Below are positions 20,776-28,527 of a DNA stretch of 37,905 nucleotides, one piece after another (positions within the stretch are counted from its first letter, which is position 1; every line of letters begins with the position of its first letter). The stretch covers positions 894,195-932,099 of the forward strand of contig NW_005199601.1 of assembly GCF_000372725.1 (NCBI RefSeq), given 5' to 3'. Origin of the DNA: Emiliania huxleyi CCMP1516 (taxonomy: Eukaryota > Haptophyta > Isochrysidales > Noelaerhabdaceae). A program made the position numbers and the translations under genes. Under the pieces are notes generated by a model that saw only the letters and a program-made list of their open reading frames with translations, was not told where the DNA came from and searched no databases.

Positions 20776-21141
20776 CGTGTACCGGGTTTCCCCTTAACTG
20801 CAGAACGCCCCCTCTACTCGGAGCTACCGGACACACAACACTGTACTCCACGTACGTACACGGATACGCCTCATGTGCGCCCGCCCGACTCCGGTCCCAG
20901 AGTCCCTTCCTTCGCCTGTCGGGGCGAGCCCTCGGCTCGCTCGTCCCGGTCCCTTGCTCGCCTTCCGGGCGTTACCAGACCTGCCTCTGCAGTCGTTTCT
21001 GATGCCTCTTCCTCGGCTGTGGCCTCGACTCCGCTTCGCCTTCGGCTGGTACCGCAGCCTCCGAGAGCGTCGACGGCCCGGCCGGGGAGGGTCTCCCCGG
21101 GCGAGGACGGCGAGCGTGTGAAAGGAAATCTCTCTCTCGCG

Positions 21142-22545
21142 ATGTCCACCCCCCAGCGCCGCTCGCGCCGCCTCGCCGCCGCCGCCGCCGCCGTCGCACA
21201 CTGCCCCCTCACCGACCTGCCCCTTGAGCTTCTCGCGCGCGTCATCTCCCGCTGCGACAGCCCCGCCGACATCGCTCGCGTCGCGGCCGTCTCGCTGCTC
21301 TTCCACGCCTCGCTTGCGCTGGAGGGCATCCGCTTGCGCCTGCAAGAGGCCGGCTACGAGCCGCCGGCGCAGCCTGAGGGCGAGATCTGCGCCGTGCGGT
21401 GGCTTTGCTTGTATGCCTTGCTGCGCGAGTCCAACCCGCCGGCGAGGGCGGCGGCAGGCACTCGGCACAGCCTCTTCATCGACGGCGAGGGGCGGCTCTC
21501 GTCGTGCGGCTTGCGATGCAGGCGCCAAGGGCTGCTCGGTCACGGCGAGGGAGTGACGCGGCTCAACACGCCGACCCGCCTCCCTTCACCGCTGGGCGAG
21601 CGCGCTATGAGCGTGTCGGCTGGACCCTTCCACAGCCTCGCCCTCGCCGCCGACGGTGCCGTCTGGAGCTGGGGAGGTGGAGGCTTTGGCTGCTTGGGCC
21701 ACGGCGACGAGCAGGAGCAGTTCCTGCCGAAGAAGATCGAGGCGTTGGTGGGGCAGCGGGCCATCGCTGTGTCGGCTGGAGCCCGCCACAGCCTCGCCCT
21801 CACCGCCGACGGAGCCGTCTGGAGCTGGGGCGGTGGAGGCGACGGCAGGCTGGGCCACGGCGACGAGCAGACCCAGTGGCAGCCGAGTAAGATCGAGGCC
21901 TTTGCTGACCAGCGCGTCGTCGCCGTGTCGGCTGCAGGCGGGCACAGCCTCGCCATCACCGCCGACGGCGCCCTCTGGAGCTGGGGCGAAGGAGGCCGTG
22001 GCAAGCTGGGCCACGGCGCCGCGCAGAGCCAGCTGCTGCCCAAGAAGCTCGAGGCCTTTGCTGGCCAGCGCGTCGTCGCTGTGTCGGCTGGTTACCAGCA
22101 CAGCCTCGCCCTCACCGCCGACGGCGCCCTCTGGAGCTGGGGCTGGGGAGGCCACGGCCAGCTGGGCCACGGCGACACGCAGAACCAGCCGCTGCCGAAG
22201 AAGATCGAGGCCTTCGCTGGCCTGCGCGTCGTCGCCGTGTCGGCGGGACATGGCCACAGCCTCGCCCTCACCGCCGACGGAGCTGTCTTCACCTGGGGCG
22301 CGGGCAAGAGCGGCTGCCTAGGCCACGGAGAGGACCGGTCGAACCAGCTGCTGCCGAAGAAGATCGAGGCCTTGGCGGGCCAGCGCGTCGTTGCCGTGCT
22401 GGCGGGAGCCTACCACAGCATCGCCCGCACCGCCGACGGCGCCGTCTTTACCTGGGGCAAGGGCGAGGACGGCTTCCTAGGCCACGGAGAGGACTTGTCG
22501 AACCAGCTGCTGCCCAAGAAGGTCGAGGCGTGGGCGCCGGGGTAG
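21142..22545 (+). CDS. F-box / RCC1-repeat protein A
   Basis: A 467-residue single-exon protein; the ATG at 21142 follows 'tctctctcgcg', as in paralogue B. The basic N-terminus (STPQRRSRRLAAAAAAVA) is followed by an F-box (LTDLPLELLARVISRCDSPA then DIARVAAVSLLFHASL, residues about 26-62). After a linker (NPPARAAAGTRHSLFIDGEG) come six clear RCC1 blades of about 51 aa (ADGAVWSWGGGGFGCLGHGD and similar), preceded by a degenerate one (SLFIDGEGRLSSCG...LLGHGEGVTRLNTP), which together could close a seven-bladed propeller. Known logic: the F-box binds SKP1 to recruit an SCF ubiquitin ligase and the propeller binds substrate. This exact role is inferred. Blades are nearly identical at DNA level, so copy number could change by unequal exchange. 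Confidence 0.85.
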   Translation: MSTPQRRSRRLAAAAAAVAHCPLTDLPLELLARVISRCDSPADIARVAAVSLLFHASLALEGIRLRLQEAGYEPPAQPEGEICAVRWLCLYALLRESNPPARAAAGTRHSLFIDGEGRLSSCGLRCRRQGLLGHGEGVTRLNTPTRLPSPLGERAMSVSAGPFHSLALAADGAVWSWGGGGFGCLGHGDEQEQFLPKKIEALVGQRAIAVSAGARHSLALTADGAVWSWGGGGDGRLGHGDEQTQWQPSKIEAFADQRVVAVSAAGGHSLAITADGALWSWGEGGRGKLGHGAAQSQLLPKKLEAFAGQRVVAVSAGYQHSLALTADGALWSWGWGGHGQLGHGDTQNQPLPKKIEAFAGLRVVAVSAGHGHSLALTADGAVFTWGAGKSGCLGHGEDRSNQLLPKKIEALAGQRVVAVLAGAYHSIARTADGAVFTWGKGEDGFLGHGEDLSNQLLPKKVEAWAPG

Positions 22546-23021
22546 TTAGCTAGAGAGAGGGTGGGTGCAGCAGCAGTGGCCCGGTGGCGGCGGAAGCCGC
22601 GGCGGAGCGAGGTAGGAGGCGAGACGAGGCCGCAGGATTGAGAGCACGAGGAGGAGGTATCGGGATCGCGGAATTCTGCCCCGCATACGTCATTGGTATC
22701 GGTGCGCGCGCATTGCGTTCTGACGAGAAGATAAGCGAGAACGGAAAAGGCTAGGCTCAGAAAAAAGAGTCAAAAGCGGTTTTCCGCGAGAGCTCGAGTT
22801 TTCGTCGAGATGGCTGTCTCCGAGATCGATTGCAAACGCCAGGGTACCACGGGGGGCACGTAGCAGTAACGCACGTAGCAGTAGGGGTCTAGGAAACAAC
22901 GGTCCGCCACATAAAATGCGAATAAAAAACTCCCTTGACCACGTGTCTCAATTGTGGACTGGCCAGAGGCAAGGAGTCGCAGGAGCCGCCAGCGAGTCTC
23001 TCTCCGGCCTCTCTCACGTCC
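22546..23021. other. intergenic region before tyrosinase
   Basis: It holds repeat R1 copy 2 and nothing else I can support. The tyrosinase reading frame extends upstream of its ATG into R1, but only with a TTG. Confidence 0.4.
22833..22940 (+). repeat. dispersed repeat R1, copy 2
   Basis: Second copy of the roughly 105-bp repeat at 19837-19942, direct orientation. It differs by a base near the start and an extra C before 'tcccttgac'. It ends about 80 bases before the tyrosinase start codon, so it may form part of that gene's promoter or 5' UTR. Confidence 0.9.
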
Positions 23022-25274
23022 ATGGGCAACGCGTGCAGCCTTGGCAGCGGCGCGCCCATGGACGACACAAAGCCTCTCCCCAGCACCGACCCGGCGGTCG
23101 AAGATCCGGACGACGATGGCGCCGCTGTCAGGCCGTGGTACCAGCGGCCGCTGCCGCTCACGCCTGTCACTCGGAAGTCTGCGCATGAGCTGACAGCAGC
23201 TGAGGAGGATCGGATCCTCGCGGCGTGGCTTCGCATGATGCGCAACGAGGACGGCCCGGGCACGTCCCGTTATTTTCGTCTCGCGCTGATCCACGGAGGG
23301 TCGAGCTGGCCATCCACCCACCTCGCGGCGATGCAGAACCCTGTGCCGAGTTACTGCACGCACGGAGTGGAGTGCTTCCCGAACTGGCACCGGATCTACA
23401 TGCTCGAGTTTGAGCAGACCCTCCGCCGCGCCGACCTGGAAAACGGCGGCGACGGCAACATCGGCCTGCCTTATTGGGATTGGACGCGCCAACCTGAGGG
23501 CCCGTCACTCTCCCGGGCGCTTGCGGTGTGTGGAGAAAGGGTCCGTGTCACACCTCTACACGTGGATAGGCGGTCCGTTTCTCCCTTCGCTGGCGCAGCG
23601 GCTGATGGCGACGAACGAGTATGACGGCGTCCCGTCCGAAGGCGGCCTCTTCCACGTAGCCTTCCTAGATGGACAGAGAGGTGAAGACCAGTCTGACCAG
23701 CGAGCCGGTCACACAGGAGCGACACACAGACACACAGAGACAAGACGCCGTCCTGCCGCTCCGACCTGAGAGCTCTTGTGCACGGCGTCTCGTCACACCG
23801 CCAGCTGTGAACAGGCAACCTTCCTGCCGCTCGACCAGCAGGGCAACCAGCTGGCGCCGCGGGAGGAGGACGGCACCCTCTTCTACAAGACCAACCCGTG
23901 GAACAGCCGCGTCGACGCGGAGCTGCGCACGTACTGCCTGGAGTGGTTCGGCGTCGGAGAGAGCCTGCAGGCCGCCGCAGTAGTCGAAGAAAACAGCCCG
24001 TCGAAGGGAAGCAAGAAACCGACGACGCCTGCTCGCGTCTCTTCAATCTTCCAAGCCCCCCCCCCCCCCCACACCTCTCTCACTCTACTGCAGCGACCGA
24101 GGTGGGCGACCCTCTCTTCACAGCTCGCAGTGGTAGCGGCGACTCTTGACACCCTCTTGACACCCCTGCCGCTGCTGCTGCCGGCAGGCCTACCTCGAGA
24201 TGAGCGACCCTCGGCGCGCCGCCCTTGCGCTCGACGCGGCACCGCACGGCTCTGTCCACGTCGCCGTCGGCAGCCTCGGGCGGCGCGAAAGGGGGACCGA
24301 GATGGTCGGGCAGGTCCGCCGCCCTTCTTGCCCCGCCAGGTCGAGACCGGCGCTGCTCACGCTTCTCACTGTGCGAGCAGGTCCCGACCGCGGGCTTCCA
24401 CCCGCTCTTCTGGCTGCACCACTGCAACGTCGACCGCGCCTACGAGTCCTTCCTCCAGACCCCGGCGGGGAGGGGGGCGGAGGCGGCGTTCTACGCCAAC
24501 CGCTTCCTTGATGGACGCGAGGCGGGCTTCCCCGACGGGCAATGGGGCCGGTGCGAGCCGTCTGCGGTGTCCGCATGCACTCCACGCCACCTCGCCGGGT
24601 GAACAGCGCCTCGGTCGCTCGTGTGAATAGGTACGAGCCGCTTCCACGAGGAGGTGTGTACAGCGCCTCTTCACACCTACAGCTGTGAGTAGGTACGAGC
24701 CGTTTGGCGTCAACCCGCGCACCCGCGAGCAGTACGCAGGACGCGACACCTTTGACATCGCCCTTCTCGGCTACAGCTACCCACCCGGCGGACTGTACAC
24801 GCCCGCCAGCCTCCAGGTGGCGCCGCGGGCTGGCGGGGTGCAGCTGCAGCGGGCACACGCCGCGTCTCTCCACGCCTCTCCTTGTGCGAACAGGCGCCGA
24901 GGCCGCGCGGGGTGTTGTTGCCTGGCTCGCCCGGGCCGGTGGAGCTAGCAGGCCCCCCGGGCCCCGTGCCAGCGAGCGCGGTCTTCCGCGACGTGGTCAA
25001 GCTAAAGGTCGACGGCTCCAAGGCGCAGCGTTCGCGCACGCGTCTTCACGGGCTCCCACTGTGAACAGCGCCTCTTCACGCGCGGCGGTGTGCGCAGGCG
25101 CTCTTTGTGTACGCGTCGGACGCCGACGCATCGGGCGGGGGAGGGCTGCTTGGCTGGGTGGCCGGTTCGTTGGGATCGCCTCGCGAGTGGCGACCGCCAA
25201 AGAGCCTCGCCGACCAGGCCCCGGAGGCGCTGCAGGCGCGAGCCCTCGCGATGCTAGCCGAGAGAGGGGGATAG
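23022..25274 (+). CDS. tyrosinase-family copper oxidase, 8 exons
   Basis: Predicted 482 residues. Exons: 23022-23499, 23570-23658, 23815-23970, 24188-24313, 24381-24550, 24693-24816, 24894-25022, 25098-25274; all phases fit. Copper site A: LALIHGG, then YCTHGVECFPNWHRIYMLEF and GLPYWDWT. Copper site B: PHGSVHVAVGS, then GFHPLFWLHHCNVDR, the classic F-x-LHH-x-x-x-DR signature. The C-terminal part resembles the extra domain of polyphenol oxidases (VFRDVVKLKVDGSKALFVYA). Chemistry of the family: o-hydroxylation of monophenols and/or oxidation of o-diphenols to quinones with O2. Start: the ATG at 23022 gives MGNACSLGSG, a good N-myristoylation/palmitoylation motif, so membrane attachment rather than secretion is possible (inference). 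Introns: 4 GC, 3 GT; several share a TGTGAACAG-like 3' end. Confidence 0.85.
23706..23750 (+). repeat. dispersed repeat R4, copy 2, within tyrosinase intron 2
   Basis: It matches 17678-17720. It lies inside the 156-bp GC-AG intron 23659-23814. An intron-internal segment with a second copy in intergenic DNA is what a mobile or introner-like sequence would give. Confidence 0.7.
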
Positions 25275-25428
25275 CCGGGGATGCTAGCCGCGATCCGACG
25301 CCGCTGGGCGGGACGCGGAGACGGTTCAGATAGCGCCGTGCAATAGCGCCGTGCAGCACTGAACTGCGGCGCCTAGGCGACGCCGGGCACTTCAGCGCGC
25401 ACTGAAGGATTGATGCCTCAATTATTAG

Positions 25429-25998
25429 GCGCTGCCTGGGTTCGTCGGCGCCGCGTCGCTCTTCTGCCTGCCCGCCGCGGACGTGGTGCGCCCGGGTTTC
25501 GAATTTTCGAGCGCATCTCGCGCAACGGAAAACAACTGTGTTAGTGCTCCTATTAGGTCAAGTGCGACAACTGCCTGCGCAACGCGCCGACCACCACCGC
25601 ATCCGTCGACATCACGCGCGCCCTCGCCGCCCCCATTCGGGCCCCCTACAGGGTATGACTCGACCATTCATCACAACCTAGGCGCGCCCTCGCCGCGCTT
25701 CGGATCCCGCGCGAGCGCGTCCGGCTGCACGCCGTGGCGTACGACATTGCCACGCAGACGGCGATGACCCTCGAGGCCGAGATTAGCCGAGATTCGCCGA
25801 GATTCGTCGAGATTCGTCGACCGATTTGCAGACGGCGGATGACCCTCGCGGCAAGAGGGGTCGCCAGCGGCCATTCCTCCAGCGTTGGGCCTCTCATCTT
25901 CACGCGCGCGAGCGTGTGAATAGGCGGCGGGCGTGCCGCAGCCCATTCTCTCTGACTGCAGTAGCCACGTCGCCGAGGAGGAGCCGACCCCGAGCTGA
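25429..25998 (+). CDS. 3' exons of a short unknown gene with CxxC motif
   Basis: I can join four exons in frame: 25429-25482, 25557-25615, 25682-25760 and 25924-25998 (stop TGA). The product ends ...LFCLPAADVKCDNCLRNAPT, then TRALAALRIPRERVRLHAVA, then IATQTAAGVPQPILSDCSSH and VAEEEPTPS. KCDNC could be half of a zinc site. The joins obey the same rule as elsewhere: intron 25616-25681 begins with the 15 bases that begin the next exon, and intron 25761-25923 ends TGTGAATAG like the tyrosinase introns. Upstream exons are not identified; the gene could start between 25275 and 25428 or be a separate 3' fragment. Family not recognised. Confidence 0.35.
25771..25822. repeat. 10-bp minisatellite (cgagattcgt) in intron
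   Basis: Four to five units inside the proposed intron 25761-25923, between two copies of 'cagacggcg' plus 'atgaccctcg'. The arrangement is the same as in the introns of the helicase-like gene. Confidence 0.85.
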
Positions 25999-26048
25999 GC
26001 AGAGCCGTGCCTACGAAGCTTGCCACCATCTCCTCGAGGTCTCGATGC

Positions 26049-26521
26049 CTGATGACTTGGGCTTTACGAGAGTTTCCTCTCGCACCCTGCCTGGTTTCCT
26101 TTCCGTGTTTGCTGCTAGTTTCCCTACAGCACCCTCTAGTTTCCTTGGGAAACTCCGTGGAAATCATCAATTTCCCGGGCTCTGAGCCGAGTCTGAGGCT
26201 GGTTTGGGCCCCAAATCAGCCAAATCGGCAAAATACCGGGGTATTTTGCGGGTATACCTGGAAACCCCCGGATATACCTGGAAAATACCCGCCGAGTTTG
26301 CCGGTTCCCTCGGTTTTGCCTCAGATTTTGCCCCAAACCAGCTCTCAGACTCAGGGAAACTCTCGAGAGACGAGAGTTGCCAGAATGGTGAATGGAGCAG
26401 GAATGGAGCACCAAAACACCCTCTGGTTTCCCCCTGCGCCCTGGAAACTTCCGGAAACTCACAGTGCTGGGGTCTGGTTTCCCTCTGGGTTGCCGGACTC
26501 TCGTAAAGGCCAACTGATGAC
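26049..26521. mobile_element. MITE-like element with 8-bp target-site duplication
   Basis: The element proper is 26057-26513 (457 bp). Its ends are inverted repeats: the left end reads TTGGGCTTTACGAGAGT and the right end, reverse-complemented, TTGGCCTTTACGAGAGT (16 of 17). It is flanked by identical 8-bp direct repeats CTGATGAC (26049-26056 and 26514-26521), as expected for target-site duplication. Inside are repeated ctggtttcc/ggaaac words on both strands and an inner inverted pair around 26187-26215 and 26330-26352. No transposase ORF, so it is non-autonomous. An 8-bp duplication is typical of hAT elements, but other families also make 8 bp. Confidence 0.75.
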
Positions 26522-26654
26522 TTTCCACACCGCTCTCCACACGCCCCCCCTTGTCTCAGCATGTATTTTCTGATACGTGAAGCAATGAATTCTATGAAAT
26601 CGGGCGACGACGCACGTGAGTTACGGACGACGGTTTTTGTCAAGGCGTCAAAAA

Positions 26655-26695
26655 GAGCAAAGAAAGAAAGAAAACAGACAACCCAAGGGAGGGAT
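26655..26695 (+). repeat. purine-rich leader motif upstream of F-box/RCC1 gene
   Basis: It matches 8942-8980 and, reversed, 19545-19580. It lies about 55 bases before the start codon at 26747. This may be a conserved 5' leader of the RCC1 family or a small repeat. Confidence 0.6.
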
Positions 26696-26746
26696 GTCAA
26701 AAGGAGCGAGAGTGGCGTGGCTCCTCGGAAATTTCTTTTCCTCGCG

Positions 26747-28213
26747 ATGTCTGCCCCACCGCGGCGCCGCTCGCGCCGCCTCGCTTTCGCCTCCACCGCC
26801 GCCCCCTCGCCAGACACGCCGCCGCCCGCCCGCCTGCTCGACCTCCCCACGGACCTCCTCTTGCGCGCCCTCTCTCACTGCCACAGCCCCGCCGACATCG
26901 CTCGCGTCGCGGCCGTCTCGCTGCTCTTCCACGCCTCGCTTGCGCTGGAGGGCATCCGCTTGTGGGCGCGAGAGCGCGGCTTCGAGCTGCCGGCGCAGCC
27001 AGAGGACGAGGGCTGCGCCGTGCGCTGGCTGTGCTTTGCCGCGCTCTTGCGCGAGTCCAACCCGCCGGCGAGGGCGGCGGCAGGTGAACGGCACAGCCTC
27101 TTCATTGACGGCGAGGGGCGGCTCTCGTCGTGCGGATCAGCGGCAGCGGAGGGCGAGGAGGAGGAGGAGGAGGAGGAGGAGGAGGAATTCTTTCCAGGCC
27201 TCCTCGGTCACGGCGAGGGCGTGACGCGGCTCAACACGCCGACCCGCCTCCCTTCTCCGCTGGGCAGCGAGCGCGCCGTGAGTGTGTCGGTTGGGCATTG
27301 CCACAACCTCGCCATAACCGCCGACGGCGCTGTCTGGAGCTGGGGCGATGGATGGGATGGCGAGCTGGGCCACGGCGACCGGCAGACCCACTGGCAGCCG
27401 AAGAAGATCGAGGCCTTTGCGGGCCAGCACATCGTCACTGTGTCGGCCGGAGCCGCTCACAGCCTCGCCATCACCGCCGACGGCGCTGTCTGGAGCTGGG
27501 GCAATGGAGGGTTCGGCCGGCTGGGCCACGGCGACTGGCAGGACCAGCTGCTGCCAAAGAAGATCGAGGCTCTGGCTGGCCAGCGCGTCGTCGCAGTCTC
27601 GGGAGGCGGGTACAGCCTCGCCCTCGCCGCCAACGGCAGCCTCTGGAGCTGGGGCGGTGGAGGCTATGGCAAGCTGGGCCACGGCGACACGCAGCGCCAG
27701 CTGCTGCCGAAGAAGATCGAGGCCCTGGTTGGCCAGCGCGTCGTCGCTGTGTCGGCTGAAGGCTTCCACAGCCTCGCCATCACCGCCGACGGCTCTGTCT
27801 GGAGCTGGGGCTGTGGAGACTCAGGCCGGCTGGGCCACGGCGACCGGCAGGAGCAGTGGCAGCCGAAGAAGGTCGAGGCCTTTGCTGGCCAGCACGTCGT
27901 CGCTGTGTCGGCTGGGTGGGCGCACAGCCTCGCCATCACCGCCGACGGCGCTGTCTGGAGCTGGGGCAATGGAGGGTTCGGCCGGTTGGGCCACGGCGAC
28001 ATGCAGGAGCAGCTGCTGCCCAAGAAGATCGAGGCCTTTGCTGGCCAGCGTGTCGTGGCTGTCTCGGCCGGAGAGTACCACAGCCTCGCCCGCACCGCCG
28101 ACGGCGCCGTCTTTACCTGGGGCGAGGGCCGCCACGGCTGCCTAGGCCACGGAGAGGACCTGTCGAACCAGCTGCTGCCCAAGAAGGTCGAGGCGTGGGC
28201 GCCGGGGCAGTGA
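26747..28213 (+). CDS. F-box / RCC1-repeat protein B
   Basis: A 488-residue single-exon paralogue of the gene at 21142. ATG at 26747. Basic N-terminus (SAPPRRRSRRLAFASTAA), F-box (LLDLPTDLLLRALSHCHSPA then DIARVAAVSLLFHASL, about residues 36-71), linker with an acidic run of about eleven Glu encoded by (GAG)n, then six RCC1 blades (ADGAVWSWGDGWDGELGHGD and so on) plus a degenerate first one. Three blades are almost identical to each other and to blades of the other two genes, suggesting recent exchange. Same inferred role: SCF substrate adaptor with a propeller. The last blade of A and B is the same (ADGAVFTWG...LGHGEDLSNQLLPKKVEAWAPG, given in parts), so A and B are full-length relatives while the 18707 gene is not. 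Confidence 0.85.
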   Translation: MSAPPRRRSRRLAFASTAAPSPDTPPPARLLDLPTDLLLRALSHCHSPADIARVAAVSLLFHASLALEGIRLWARERGFELPAQPEDEGCAVRWLCFAALLRESNPPARAAAGERHSLFIDGEGRLSSCGSAAAEGEEEEEEEEEEEFFPGLLGHGEGVTRLNTPTRLPSPLGSERAVSVSVGHCHNLAITADGAVWSWGDGWDGELGHGDRQTHWQPKKIEAFAGQHIVTVSAGAAHSLAITADGAVWSWGNGGFGRLGHGDWQDQLLPKKIEALAGQRVVAVSGGGYSLALAANGSLWSWGGGGYGKLGHGDTQRQLLPKKIEALVGQRVVAVSAEGFHSLAITADGSVWSWGCGDSGRLGHGDRQEQWQPKKVEAFAGQHVVAVSAGWAHSLAITADGAVWSWGNGGFGRLGHGDMQEQLLPKKIEAFAGQRVVAVSAGEYHSLARTADGAVFTWGEGRHGCLGHGEDLSNQLLPKKVEAWAPGQ

Positions 28214-28254
28214 TGAGAAGGGCGGTAGGGTGCAAGTGACGGTCAGTGATGCAG

Positions 28255-28314
28255 GGGGCTCGGTGCATAGCAGGGGGCTCATCTCCGACTGCCCCGTGCT
28301 ATGCGCCGAGCCCC
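28255..28314. repeat. 24-bp inverted repeat / potential hairpin
   Basis: Arms 28255-28278 and 28291-28314 pair at 22 of 24 positions across a 12-base loop (tcatctccgact). It lies 42 bases after the stop of the F-box/RCC1 gene and 214 bases before the SET-domain start. It could shape a 3' end or mark an element boundary. Confidence 0.7.
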
Positions 28315-28527
28315 GCGGCTTGCCGCGCGCCCTCCTGCCCCCCTCCGTTGCTGGTCTCGGTCGGAATCGAGGCCGTGAGGGCCTCCCCCCCGCCCGCGGC
28401 TCGCGCGCGGGCACGGTCTCCCGAGAGTCCCACGGCCGGGACGAGGCTCGAGGGACGTGTCCCCAGCTCAGTCGTGCGTGTCTTGAAAGTGTGTTCTTTG
28501 TTACTTGCGGCGAAAGTAACGACGGCC

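Noticed and set aside
22935..23021. Upstream extension of the tyrosinase reading frame
   Set aside because: It begins with a TTG inside dispersed repeat R1; the ATG at 23022 is the first start.
24631..24684. An extra tyrosinase exon between 24631 and 24684
   Set aside because: It reads into a stop (TGA) after 18 codons and duplicates the next exon's start; better explained as a duplicated intron unit.
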